A DNA stretch of 64,000 nucleotides from Haematobia irritans. Lineage: Eukaryota; Arthropoda; Insecta; Diptera; Muscidae. Of the stretch, positions 31,563 through 42,817 are shown piece after piece. Within the stretch, counting starts at the first letter, position 1, and each line of letters opens with the position of its first letter. A program made the position numbers and the translations under genes. The notes beneath the pieces were generated by a model. That model worked only from the letters and a program-made list of their open reading frames with translations. It had not been told where the DNA came from and made no database searches. Where the stretch lies: the NCBI RefSeq assembly GCF_050003625.1, contig NC_134400.1:65986126-66050125 (forward strand), given 5' to 3'.

Positions 31563-32897
31563 CTAAGAGGTAGTATTTTCGATAGGGAGTATAACTATCT
31601 TGGAAATTGGCCTTGTTATAGTACCCTTTTCCGTTAAGATTTCTGCAATACGAACTAGATTATCGGTACCAGCATGGACTTTAGTTACTCTACCTAGTCG
31701 CCAACAATTAGGTGGGAGATTTTCATCGCGAATCACTACCATCGTCCCCTCTTTTACATTTTCACTTGGGCGTTTCCACTTATGGCGTTTGTGAAGTTCT
31801 TTTAAATATTCGTCTTTCCACCGCGAACAGAAGTGTTGGTGGATGGATTTGATTCTTTGCCAGCGATTAATGATGGACAGAGGATTATCTTTGATTGTCG
31901 GATCAACAGGAACCAATAGTGGGGAACCAATTAAAAAATGGCCCGGTGTGATGGCGGTAAAGTCAGACGGATTCTGTGAGCATGGAGAAAGGGGACGTGA
32001 ATTCAAACAAGCTTCCACTTTGGATAATAAAGTCTGAAATTCTTCATAGGTGTATTTGGAATTATTAGCTACTTTTCGGAAATGGCTTTTAAAACTTTTG
32101 ACCCCGGCTTCCCATAGTCCATCCATATGAGGTGCTCCGGGAGGAATAAAGTGCCATTGAACATTCTGATGTGCATATTGATGAGTGACGGCTTGTTGAG
32201 ACGTTTGAATAAATTCCTTAGCCAATGAACGGGAAGCTCCTACGAAATTTGTCCCATTATCGGAATAAACGTGAAGGGGACATCCACGGCGAGACGCAAA
32301 TCTGCTAAAGGCTGCAAGAAAAGTCGATGTCGAGAGATTAGAAGTGGCTTCCAAATGTATCGCCTTTGTGGAGAAGTAGACAAAAACACATGTGTATCCT
32401 TTCGTAAGGCGATATGTTCTCCCTGAATATGCCTTTATGTCAAAAGGTCCGCAGAAGTCTACGCCAGTATTGGTAAACGGCCGTGATATTTCGGTCCTTT
32501 GTGGAGGTAAAGCAGACATGAGCTGCGTTTGGCACCTACGCTTGTATAACACACAGGGTTTACATTTGTGGATGATGCTCTTAATTAGGTTCTTCACCCT
32601 TGGTATCCAATATTGGATACGGGTGAGATTGAGGACAAGCTGATTTCCCCCATGTAAAGATACTTCATGAATAAATCTTATCAAGAGGCGGGAATATTGG
32701 CAGTTATATGGAATAATTGTGGGGTGTCTTTCGTTATAGCTTAGTGAAGGAGATGAAGCTAAACGACCACATATTCTCATAATGCCCTCATTATCCATAA
32801 AAGGGTTTAAGCTCAATAGAGAACTTGAATTAGCAACTTGCTTTTTAGTGACAAAGCCATATACTCGTGTGGGTAATGGGCTTTTTGAATAATACAA
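31563..32897 (-). CDS. BEL 3 integrase region (open segment)
   Basis: A 444-codon open segment encodes the zinc-binding domain (HEVSLHGGNQL ... CKPCVLYKRR), the DDE core with GVDFCGPF, YSDNGTNFVGA and DGLWEAGVKSF, and a C-terminal basic domain (HKWKRPSENVKEG, RLGRVTKVHAGTDN) characteristic of BEL/Pao integrases. The three acidic residues are all present. It is the tail of the pol polyprotein, broken from RNase H by a frame change near 32900-32975. Confidence 0.85.
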   Translation of the reverse strand: MYYSKSPLPTRVYGFVTKKQVANSSSLLSLNPFMDNEGIMRICGRLASSPSLSYNERHPTIIPYNCQYSRLLIRFIHEVSLHGGNQLVLNLTRIQYWIPRVKNLIKSIIHKCKPCVLYKRRCQTQLMSALPPQRTEISRPFTNTGVDFCGPFDIKAYSGRTYRLTKGYTCVFVYFSTKAIHLEATSNLSTSTFLAAFSRFASRRGCPLHVYSDNGTNFVGASRSLAKEFIQTSQQAVTHQYAHQNVQWHFIPPGAPHMDGLWEAGVKSFKSHFRKVANNSKYTYEEFQTLLSKVEACLNSRPLSPCSQNPSDFTAITPGHFLIGSPLLVPVDPTIKDNPLSIINRWQRIKSIHQHFCSRWKDEYLKELHKRHKWKRPSENVKEGTMVVIRDENLPPNCWRLGRVTKVHAGTDNLVRIAEILTEKGTITRPISKIVILPIENTTS

Positions 32898-32974
32898 TGC
32901 AGACGGTTCTGAACAAACAAAATTTCAGAGGTCGAAACAAATTTGTTTTCCCGATGATAGGAGTTGCGATATTT

Positions 32975-34993
32975 TTAATGGGTGCTATATAGAAATCTAA
33001 ATATATATGAGATTACTCGTAAGGCTCTAGGCAATGAAGAAAAATGTTCAAGAATATCTTCGAACTGGTTAAAATAAGTGAAATTTACTTGACGTTTCTC
33101 AACCTCTAAAATAGTCTCAATAGAATGAACGAATTTTGGCCAGTTATTCGTGGGATCAGTTAGAAATGATGGTCCATTCCACCATAACTCATTTTCCTTG
33201 TGATTGGAAGGTGAGACGCCTCGACTTGCCAGATCAGCTGGATTTTGAGCGGACTCAATATGATGCCAATTTGAAGCCCCAACCACATCGATTACTTTAG
33301 CTACCCTATTAGCTACGAACGTGGTCCAAAAGCAAGGTGGTTTTGCTAACCAGGACAAGACTATAGTCGAGTCAGTCCAACAGTGGATAGAATACTTAGG
33401 AATTTTTAGTTGCGGAAGAATATGATCTATCATTTCGGATAGCAAAGTAGCCCCACATAACTCTAATCGTGGAATCGATTGAGTTTTGATAGGGGCAACC
33501 TTCGTTTTGCAGGATACTAAATGTGAAAATATAGATTTACCGTTTTTAATGCGGATATAAAGAGTCGCAGTGCATGCCTTTTCAGAGGCATCGCTGAATC
33601 CATGGAATTGGACTTCGGCTGTTGGAGAATAATCAAACCATCGAGGGATTTTAATGGAATTTATTAAAGGATAATTATTTTTGAAGAACTTCCACTTCTC
33701 TAATGTTCTGTTATCATTTCATCCCATTCCGTTTTATCAATCCATATCTGTTGCATTATCAGTTTTGCAACTACGATACACGGCGCCAACCAACCTAGTG
33801 GATCGAACAATTTGGATATATGAGAAAGTACTTCCCTTTTGGTATAAGTACATGACGTTGGAAACTCTTCTACTGTAGAGAAGAACGAATCTAGGTGAGC
33901 ATTCCATCGGATTCCTAGCGTTTTAGCTGTACTCGAATCGTGGAATTGCAGAAAATCCTCGTAAAGTAAATCATTTGAAGAAATATCTGCGAGTATTGAT
34001 TTACAATTAGAAGTCCACTTTATCATGGAAAATCCCGCCGACTTTAGCGCGAGGACAAGTTGATTCTTAGATTCAATAGCTTCAGATATGGAGTGAGCCC
34101 CGACTAGAGCGTCATCCACATACATTGAATATCTAAGAATTGAACTAGCCAAAGGATAACGATCCTGAACGTCGTCTGCCAACTGCAGCATTCTTCGTAT
34201 TGCTAAGGAAGGAGCGCAATTAACTCCAAACGTCACAGAACGCAATTCGAAATCAAGAATAGGACTATTAGGACTTTCTCGGAACAGCAATTGTTGAAAT
34301 GGTGTTTGGTCTGGATTTACCAAAATTTGGCGATACATTTTAGTTATATCGCCATTATACACAAACTTGAAAAGTCTCCAATTAAGAATAAGAATAATAA
34401 GGTCATTTTGTAATACGGGCCCAGGATAAAGGATATCGTTTAGACTCCTGCCATTCGAAGTTGGTGCTGAGGCATTGAATACAACTCTAACCCTAGTGGT
34501 TGTACTCTCAGGCCGTATTACCGCGTGATGTGGAAGATAATAGGTATTTGGAGTATCGGAATGTTCAGGTTGGCAGATTTGAACCATATGTTGTAAGGAA
34601 ATGTATTCCTTAAGGACGCCATCATACTCGTCTTTGAAGGATGGATTGCGTGTCAGCCGTGCTTCATTCCTAAAATACTGAGCCATTGCAATCTTTCTAG
34701 ACTGCCCAATTTTTGACTTCACTAGGATAATTCTCCCGAAATGGAAGGGATACAATGTATCTCCCTTCTTCGTCTCTCCTGGTTGAACGAACATAGAGAT
34801 CCTCGCAAAACTGATCGATCGATGAGAAAAACTTTTTACGTGGGAGGTCTTCCACATCACAAAATCGTGAGATTTCCTTGTCTAAGGAAATTTCACAAAA
34901 ATAGGAAACCATACTAGAAAAATTATTAATGGAATTGCCGGGAAGTGGACCTGTGAGAATCCAACCGTTTCCTGCGCCACAAGGGAGCCGCAA
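32975..34993 (-). pseudogene. BEL 3 reverse transcriptase-RNase H, broken
   Basis: The linker/RT N-terminus (34993-34697), the RT core (34860-33700) with DITKMYRQILV, VTFGVNCAPSLAIR and the catalytic YVDD near 34115, and RNase H (33445-32975) with CWTDSTIVLSWL are in different frames. At least two frame breaks (near 34700-34860 and 33450-33700) disable the polyprotein. RT plus RNase H would copy element RNA into DNA inside particles. Confidence 0.85.
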
Positions 34994-36599
34994 ACGCCTT
35001 TCTTTATGCCGGAGAGCAAGATATTCGGAAACAGGTCACCCCCTAAGAGAATGTCAATTGATGAACTTTCATAAAACTTCGGATCAGCTAGCGGGATATC
35101 AGGTAGATCGCATAAGGACGAGAGTTCGACAGTTCTTGACGGAAGACTTCCTGAGAGATGAGGAACAACCATAGCCGAAGATATGATCTCAACGCGTTCG
35201 TCCACATTGGAACCCAATGTGAGAGAGCAGACTTTCTGTACAGAAGCAGCGATTGTATTGTTTAACCCTGATATCTCCGCATTTATCCGTCGAAACGGAA
35301 GTTTGAGACGATTAAAAAGTCTCTGAGAAATAAATGTCCCTTGTGAGCCAGAGTCTATAAGAGCGCGTGCAGTATATATCGAACCACAATTTTTTATGGT
35401 GTGAGATTTGGAGAAGCAGTTTATACATAGACTGCTACTCTTTATCTCAGAAAATCGTTGCGAGGGATCCATCTGCAAAAATCTCGGACAGTTTCTAATA
35501 ACATGGGTCTCCTTGGGGCATAGTCGGCATGGTGGTTCAGAGGCTTTGCTGTGAAATGTTCGAATTTTCGAACTAGAAGAATTACTGTGACTGCCAACTT
35601 TAGTATTCGAATTTTTACCCCGTATATGTGAGCTATTCTGTTCCTGTTTTTGAAGCTCAGTTACCGATTCCAAAGTCCGATGTCGGTTCGTTAGAAAAGA
35701 GTCCAACTCGGTCCTCTTTGGGATTACTGCCTTATCCGATAGTGTTTGCTCCCATTACGTTAAAGTACTATCGGGTAGCCGATTACTGGCAACAAAAATG
35801 AATATTGGGTCCCAGGTTTCCACTTTGACATCATAGAGCTCCAAAAGTGATATACACGTATTGATGTCACTTTGTAGTTTCTTCAAGGACGACCCAGATT
35901 CGGATTATATGACGGGAAGATTAAATAGAGCCTTCAACTGAATGTTTATAAGGACTCTTTTGTTCTCATAACGAGCTACAAGATTGTCCCATGCTACCAT
36001 GAAATTGTCATTAGTCAAAGGAACTTTACTAACGATTTCATGAGGTTCCCCTTTTGTCCTCTGGTTGAGATGGAAAAGTTTCGCAACCGAGCTCAATCGG
36101 GGATTCCTCATGCATACCGCTGTAAAGATATCCCGGAAAGTGGGCCAGGATGAGTAGTCCCCATTAAAAATTGAATTTCGCATGGAGGGAGCTTGAAGCC
36201 AGTCTTCAGCTCAGGATTTGGACTAGAAGAAGAGTGGAGACTAGGACTGGGGTCTTGAAATTTTCCAGGTGGACTCAAGTCATAAAAAAGTTCCCCTAAG
36301 CGAGCATCACTTCGACAATATGACGCGAAAGCGCTTTTGAATTTCGCCTTAACCATCTCTACCTCTGACGCAACATCGTCCACCTCTTTGTCACCTAAAT
36401 TCTCGACCTGCTGCTCTTCAGCCTCCAGATCAGCAAGGCATTCGTCATAGGACAGCTTTAGAGCCTCCCAGGCGCTTCTCAACTCGTCCTTGTGACTCTC
36501 GACTATGTAAGTCGATGTAAGAGGATTCTGTTTGTCATTTACGTTAGCTTCGAATTCAACTAACCGGTCAGACAATCGAATGAACTTGTTCAAAGACAT
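34882..36599 (-). pseudogene. BEL 3 gag and protease, broken
   Basis: Gag starts at 36599 (MSLNKFIRLSDRL) with an acidic coiled-coil-like region, changes frame near 36110-36183 into the DUF1759-type segment (SWPTFRDIFTAVCMRNP, 36183-35905), and breaks again before the knuckle/protease segment (35706-34882). One knuckle (CRLCPKETHVIRNCPRF) and a shortened second (CINCFSKSHTIKNC) run directly into the protease (ALIDSGSQGTFIS), so the third knuckle and linker appear deleted. IDILLGGDLFPNIL marks the end of the retropepsin fold. Confidence 0.8.
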
Positions 36600-39003
36600 A
36601 ATGACAATGTTTAACGAAAATAGAGAGAGGTTTCACTTTAACAAATGGAATTCGAAAACGAAAATCAATATTTAGGACACCAATGCTACAAAATCCAAGT
36701 CACAACCAAAGCTCTCAGATTCCGAAAAAAATATATGTTATCTCACAGCAGAAGTAGGTGAAATCTTGTTTTAACACACCATGGGTAGATGGCAACACGG
36801 AAAAATATCAGCAATATTTTGCCAATTAAAATTTCAATCGAATTCAAAAAATCTTAAAAACTCAATTTCACAAATATTCAATCAATATAAAAAATATATA
36901 TCTCCCTTTCTATGCCTATATGCACGGATTGATGGAGGTCCATCCAATATATATAGAATTAATATGTATAAATTTATATGTACATAATTGAGAAAGTTAT
37001 ATGTATGCCATAATGTAATTTAATATATTTAATTAAGTGTATCCCGAAGATACCTTCATATGAATGGACGGAAATAGAGCTGGTTTTGATTTTTATATCC
37101 CATCAGCTGTTCAGGGCACAACAAATTCCAATTGGACTAAGAAGTCGTTGAACCGTACTTTCCAGTAGTTCCAATAAAGAACTGTGGCATCTGAAGAGGG
37201 AGAGGTGACGAAAATACTAAAGAAGAAGAATTACAACACCGCAAGAGATGAGAGTGTCGTAAAAAAGGGGGACAAAAATATACTGCTTATGTCTCCTCTT
37301 TGGTAGGCAGAATATACACTCAAAACAAAAACAGTGAACCCACCAGAAGGAAAATCTTGGCTAATTTCAGAATATGGTAGTTTGGTTAATATTAGAGAAC
37401 TTTAATTTAAAATTAATTTTAGAAAGATGTCACGCCAAAAATAAGTAAATATCTTTCGACTAATCCATGAAACTTTATTGGATATAATCATATTCCTGGA
37501 GTTCCAAATCGCAAAAATGTCTTTAGTGCCGTACGAAGTTCAACATGGGCGAATTATTAGTAATAATTTACAAATTTTAATTAGTCCTGAAATAGTTTGA
37601 GGGAGACACGAATTTAGCAAATCTTTTTTGGGTGTAGCGGATAGTCTGGACAATGATATATGGGAGAAGTAGAATTGATGGGAATAACGCTAAAGAAAAA
37701 AAAAACAATCCGGACAAACAGTACAGCCTCAATGATCACAATATATTTAGGGAAGTTCTTATCGTAATAATTTTGACCATTCGTATGCCTGGCAAATTTC
37801 GATATCGTCGTAATAAATTCTGTTTAGAACATAAAACATTAGGTGATAAGGAACCAAAATATAACAAGAATCAATTCAGTAAGATCATTCAAACCAGTTA
37901 TGGATTGTAATGGCGGAGGTGTCTCTGTATATTAACATGTCAATATTGTTTGATCACACAAGAGACGTAATACAAAATAATGCGCCTCGTAGTCATAAAT
38001 CAAAGCATATATAAAGAATATGACAAAAAAAAGTAATGAAACCCCAGAGAAATTAAAGTTTCGTATGCATAAGGTATTTTCTAAAATCTGGTTTCTTCCA
38101 ATTCGAAAAAAGACTGCAGCTCAGCTTATCATATATTACATAAAAACGAACATATGGTACTCAAAAAAATCAATGTGACTCACCCGTTTCGTCTCCTTAT
38201 GAGAACAGGTTGAGTGATATTCACGTGGAGACTTTCTTCTCTTTTCGTCGTATTTTAAGTATGGGGAAAGGCTTAACGCGTCTAAAAGGTGAGGATAGGA
38301 GTGAAGTGGGACTACTGGAAAAAAGGGCAAGTACTACCCCTTGCCCTTTTACATACATATATAGAATCATAACATTCTGTTAGTTAGCAGAACTCATGAT
38401 TTGCATTGCAAATGTAACAGGGCGAACAATTTAATTTTAAGATGACTGAAAATATGGTCTGAGAAGTCTTAAGTCTTATTTCATCTTAGACTCACCATTC
38501 ATCGAAACTATGTATATTTTTAAACGTCGACGAGTTATTACGTTAAAAATTTCAAATTTACTGTCATATAATTATTCTCGAGATCTTTTCCACGTGACCG
38601 CCGTTCTTCAAATCGCCAGAAATAATAATTACTTTTTAATCGCTCTTGCCTTAATTCTTCGATCGGAAGCGAATATTATAGTATTTCGACTCTACTCAAA
38701 ATTTTCCAATTTTGCGTTCTTCTACAGTTGTTTCTTTTTTTTTTCAATTTCTACCGAACACGTTGTCACCTCACTGAATAGCACTTATGATTAAACAAGA
38801 GAATAATGTGCAAACGTAAACTAACCTGATATGTCCAGTTATTTTTGGCTGAGTAAAAATTGTCTGGAGTAGAATTCTCAGAGAAATCCCTTTGTGGGCA
38901 GAATGGAGGACGTCAACTGCGGTTATCCGTCTCGAACTGGACCAATAAATGTTTATGTGGAATGGATGTGGATCTGCAGCAATAGAAATTCTTATGAGCC
39001 AAA
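36600..39003 (-). other. BEL 3 5' leader with MITE; no gene
   Basis: The region between the gag start and the recognisable 5' LTR holds a TA-flanked MITE (37317-37634) and otherwise no supported gene. The inner part of the 5' LTR probably extends left of 39004 (to about 38790-38840), but its homologue is in the assembly gap, so the border and primer-binding site cannot be fixed. Confidence 0.5.
37317..37634. mobile_element. 318-bp TA-flanked MITE (CACTCAAAAC end)
   Basis: Begins CACTCAAAACAAAAACAG after TA (37315-37316) and ends CTTTTTTGGGTG before TA (37635-37636). The interior phrase AAAAATGTCTTTAGTGCCG near 37514 is shared in reverse with 17801-18320. Non-coding. Confidence 0.6.
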
Positions 39004-39391
39004 AATGCAAAAACAACATTCACTATGAAAATGATAGAATTTGCTCTCCAGTTTATGGTATAGAAGCATAAAACCCAAAATGGAAACAAACGAAAGAAAA
39101 AAGAAACAATTTGTTTTAGGAATGAATCAAGATGGATTTTATTTTTCAGCAATAGACATCTTACCAGTATGGCATTTGAAATAGAACGAAGAAGATATGA
39201 TAGGGTTTTAACACGGAAATTGCATTTACGACTTGATGCCGAATAAAATGTGGTGAAAATTAAATGTCATCTCTTCGAACATTGGGTATTGTGAGAATCC
39301 CAGACGGAATTTAAATTAACAGGGCAATTTAGAAAATAATAAATTATAATAGATTTGATTATGACGAATGACTTCAAATATGGCATAAACA
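39004..39391 (-). repeat. BEL 3 5' LTR (recognisable part)
   Basis: Matches 28430-28795 with several substitutions and an extra segment of about 23 bp near 39163-39190 (CAGTATGGCATTTGAAATAG). The outer border GGCATAAACA abuts the interspersed repeat at 39392. Confidence 0.8.
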
Positions 39392-39827
39392 GGGAGCTAT
39401 ATCTAAATCTGAACCGATTTCAATAAAAATTGGCACACTTGACTAGTGCTAATTGTTCTTCTTGTGGAAAATTTTAAGCAAATCAAGGTAAAACTCTGGC
39501 TTCTGGTCCATATACGTGGATATCGGGCGAAAGATATATATGGGAGCTATATCTAAATCTGAACCGATTTCTTCCAAAATCAATAGGGTTCTATTCTGAG
39601 CCAAAACACATACTTGTGCCAAATTTGAAGTCGATTGGACTAAAACTGCGACCTAGACTTTGATAACAAAAATGTGTTCACAGACAGACGGACATGGCTA
39701 TATCGACTCAGGAGCCCACCCTGAGCATTTTTGCCAAAGACACTATGTGTCTCCTTCTGGGTGTTGCAAACATATGCACTAACTTATAATACCCTGTTCC
39801 ACAGTGTGGCGCAGTGTATAAAAATCA
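39392..39827 (+). repeat. Interspersed 153-bp-family repeat, short copy
   Basis: Contains GGGAGCTATATCTAAATCTG at two positions about 150 bp apart, a short GACAGACGGACA core near 39680 and the terminus TTATAATACCCTGTTCCACA near 39785-39804. It abuts the outer edge of the BEL 3 LTR, so BEL 3 probably inserted into this repeat. Confidence 0.8.
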
Positions 39828-40057
39828 ATATGATACCCACCTTTTGATTGCAAACATATTCTTATATATTTGATAAAATGCTGGAGTTGATGGGATTGAT
39901 TGGTCAATTTCACGAAATAAAATTGCTCACTACAAGAAATGAATAAAAATATATTATTTTAGTCCGTTTAATGTAAACAGGCTTAAATCGAAAACGATAT
40001 TCACATTTCACAATTGCTTACCTTCAACAAACGTAGATTGTTTTCCATTTTTACAAT
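39828..40057. other. No gene: spacer
   Basis: AT-rich intronic sequence with no assignable feature. Confidence 0.5.
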
Positions 40058-40474
40058 AGGGCTGTTTTCTTTTTGCACTGAATGCAACATTTGTATGAGC
40101 TATCCAGAACATCGTTGCACTGGTGTTCTATCCAGAACATCTCATCAGTGCAAGTCGCGTCGATGTTGCCAGATTTTATTTAGATAAAGGGACGCTTCAT
40201 CGATTCACAATACCAATTTATTGTGACTAATTTGTCGAATAACATGAAATTCAAAGTGGTACAGTGTCATAAATTATCGCAGCAGTAAATATTTATTACT
40301 AATTGGAGCATTTCATACATTAAAAATGCAAGATTTCACTTCTTTTCTGTGATTGATTTTAAACAGCTGATGACAGTGTTGCATATTTTTGGAGATGTCC
40401 TGGATAAACGAGTACTCTGTTTTCATTTAGTCATTCACGGCTTAGCATATCCAGCGCTAAAAGAAAACATCCCT
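40058..40474. mobile_element. 417-bp MITE, AGGG(C/A)TGTTTTCTTTT ends
   Basis: The left end AGGGCTGTTTTCTTTTTGCA and the right end GCGCTAAAAGAAAACATCCC are inverted repeats of about 22 bp with a few mismatches. A TATCCAGAACATC motif is repeated internally (about 40101, 40130). TA sits at both edges if the element is trimmed by one base. Superfamily unknown; no transposase. Confidence 0.7.
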
Positions 40475-40785
40475 ATTACCACAAAACACAAGTACAGGTA
40501 ATTTCAAATGCGTTCTGCCATATATTTTTTCAAATCTTTACAACGTGGCCATTTGTTGTTGCACACTTTATTTATTTCAATCCTTTGCTATGATTTGTTG
40601 TTGCGTTCAATGTATTTATGCACACATTTCGCACGCGCAGACAGAATGTCGCCAATCATGGTTTTCAATTTACGCGAAAAACAAAAACCCAAACCCGTTC
40701 GCTACGAGTTACTTCCACAGACTGATCTTTCCATCATACGTTGTTGAATAAATACCCATTCTCTTGTTCTCTTTTCGCTCTTTCC
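40475..40785. other. No gene: spacer
   Basis: Somewhat less AT-rich sequence with open frames up to 79 codons on +, none resembling a known protein and none with supporting splice or start context. Confidence 0.4.
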
Positions 40786-40843
40786 ATAGCTCAAAATTAT
40801 TCAATTTCAATCACAAAGATGATTGGATCCGGAAATTGGAAAC

Positions 40844-42121
40844 CAGCGTTACCGTTGGGAATTTTCAAAAAGTGGCACAAAAAGTGGCAAACGTCGAAAA
40901 AAGGGGCACAATTATTTTTGAAAAGTGGCACAAAAAGTGGCACATTCTTTTTATTAACTTATACAAAAAAAACTTAAGAAATAAATACTGCTATGAGGTC
41001 AAGTTAAAATATATTTTGCGAATTCATACAAATTGGTGAACAAATCCTATTTAAAATTATTTTTTAAGCGTCTATAAAATAATCAGGCCTTTCAATTATA
41101 TCTTCAAATTTATTTACGATATCAAAATAATTTATATCATCATTGGTTTTTAAGTAATGCGGAACCCCCTTTTCTTCAGTTTTTTGTCATTTATGTCAAT
41201 TCATGGTAAAATTTGTCCACAACAACAAATTTATGTATATTTGTAGTAGAATATTTTTGTTAAATATAATTAATAAACAATTTAAAGTAAGCACTATGTT
41301 CGATTTTCGAGTTGAAATTTTCGCGGTTACTTTACTAAAACAGTTCAATATAAAGCAGATAAAATAACTCAATAACTCAATCATTTATAATTTTGATTAT
41401 TTCAGGAAAAGTAATCGCGAAAATAAAGTGATTTTCAACTCGAAAACCGAATAGTACTCACGTTTAGGAGGATTCGATTTGGAATGTCTTGTTAACGGTA
41501 TTCATACTTTTGATAATATAAACTAAAAATTTAAGATAAATCTTTGGTATTTGAAAGTGCATTTTGGATCTTTAACATATACTTTCTCTAATTTCTTAGG
41601 ACACTTTTCTTCCAATTTTTCTCTAATGAGGTAATGCTTCAATACTGTCCACTGTTCCAGCATTCATTTTGAGGAATGTAGTAGAATTGGAACAATCTGT
41701 CTCAAAGGGCGATTGCAATTTTTTCTAACTGGGTCCTTATGGGATCCATCATCAATTATTTCCTGCGGTCGTAATACAAACCTTAAACATTTTCATATTT
41801 ATCCTGATATTTCATGCCACAATAAATTTGGCATATTCAAAGTACGGTTTACCAAATAAGTTGAAACGTAACTGTTCTCGTAATAAGAACTAATGAGCGA
41901 AGGCTGTTGATGCACAATATTAAATGTTCTTAATAACACATCTATGGTGATAACTACCCATAATATTTAAACTTTTGAAAAAATGGCACGAATTATTGGA
42001 AAAGTGGCACAAAATCGTAAAAAGTATCACATTTAGTGGCACAAACAAAAAGTGGTGCAAAAGTGGCACCGCCCAAGAAAAGTGGCAAATTTGCCACTAA
42101 AGTGGCACAACGGTAACGCTG
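40844..42121. mobile_element. Non-autonomous hAT-like transposon, 8-bp TSD
   Basis: The ends CAGCGTTACCGTTG and CAACGGTAACGCTG are perfect 14-bp inverted repeats, and the element is flanked by the perfect 8-bp duplication TTGGAAAC (40836-40843 and 42122-42129). An 8-bp duplication and CAGNGTTNCCG-like ends are hallmarks of hAT elements. Subterminal regions are crowded with AAAAGTGGCAC repeats in direct orientation at both ends, plausible transposase-binding sites. It is 1,278 bp, contains another MITE (41289-41461) and has no transposase. Confidence 0.9.
41289..41461. mobile_element. 173-bp MITE nested in hAT (ACTATGTTCG ends)
   Basis: Long inverted ends: GCACTATGTTCGATTTTCGA with TTGAAATTTTCGCGGTTAC at the left, mirrored by GTAATCGCGAAAATAAAG and TCAACTCGAAAACCGAATAG at the right. 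It belongs to the same family as 6503-6719. Most of it could fold into one hairpin. Confidence 0.7.
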
Positions 42122-42349
42122 TTGGAAACGGAAATTTTTTTAATCACGTTTGTAATTGAAAATTATTTCCGAATTGATTAACAAATTGATTGAATCAATT
42201 AATATTTTAATTGGAAATGTAACAAATTCCAATCATTTTTTAATTGGATTTTATTCGGATTTGACATAACATATTAATTGAATCCCCTCCAAATTCAATT
42301 AGGTGTTTAATTGAAAAAATGTTGGTGATAATTTTTTGTGTGTAGGTTG

Positions 42350-42421
42350 CTGAAGGCGCGATAACCTATTTTTTCTTAGAAATAAGTGGTTTTTGACATT
42401 TGTGTATATTAGCACTCCAAC
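42350..42421 (-). pseudogene. Tc1 transposase relic, downstream piece
   Basis: Minus-strand sequence left of the BEL 1 insertion continues the frame of the relic at 51511-51200 (residues such as KNHLFLRKNRLSRLQ), with the 5-bp CCAAC duplicated by BEL 1. The two pieces are one old Tc1-like transposase fragment split by BEL 1. The remaining C-terminal catalytic part is not seen. Confidence 0.5.
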
Positions 42422-42786
42422 TGAAGAATTCTGGTGTATGGGTCCCAGAATTCAGGGGGTTTAAAGATGATTTCCCAAAGAAATAAAACACTTTCAAAGA
42501 TTTCCTTGGGAAGAACAATTTAAAGCTTCTTGCTTTATTGAGTACTATATTAGAACTAAATTAAATATGGCGGTTACAAACGCTCCAAGCGTTAAATACT
42601 TTTTTCAAGACATACATATATATGACATTTATAATGTGTAAATGTATTAGTAAAAGTAACAAATTAAACATAAGAGAATTCATTAGAAGAGATCAAGAAT
42701 ATAAGAGGTACAAAATTCATATAAAAAAGGTACAAAAAGTTCATGTTGTCTTGGTGACTTTACATTGTTGAACAGTGGGTTCAACA
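42422..42786 (-). repeat. BEL 1 3' LTR
   Basis: 365 bp; on the minus strand it reads TGTTGAACCC ... GAATTCTTCA, giving TG...CA ends. It is identical to the 5' LTR except C versus G at the GCTCCAAGCGTT site (near 42588). Confidence 0.95.
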
Positions 42787-42817
42787 TACTCCCGGGTATG
42801 AATTGGGAAATAAAGCT

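Larger units (their letters stand above)
28430..39391 (-). mobile_element. BEL/Pao LTR retrotransposon 3, old copy
   Basis: Homologous segments at 28430-28795 and 39004-39391 are the 3' and 5' LTR remnants of a minus-strand element. Between them are a third ORF (30000-29114), a large interspersed repeat (30072-31556), integrase (32897-31563), RNase H, RT, protease and gag up to the ATG at 36599, and a leader of about 2 kb. The LTRs differ by several substitutions and a roughly 23-bp indel, so the insertion is older than BEL 1. The left end is hidden by the assembly gap. Confidence 0.85.
40786..42342. mobile_element. AATTGA-rich MITE, copy 3, split by hAT
   Basis: The left piece (about 40786-40843) carries TTCAATTTCAATCACAAAGA and the right piece (42130-42342) carries the TAATTGA texture and the ATTTTTTGTGTG right end followed by TA. 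They are separated exactly by the hAT-like element and its target duplication. The left terminus is not preserved. Confidence 0.6.

Noticed and set aside
38510..38794. 94-codon + frame as the missing Vps13D exon
   Set aside because: It has no similarity to VPS13 sequence and lies within the BEL 3 leader/LTR region.
40508..41039. Overlapping + frames of 68-91 codons
   Set aside because: No conserved motif; several run into the AATTGA MITE and hAT element, so they are not genes.
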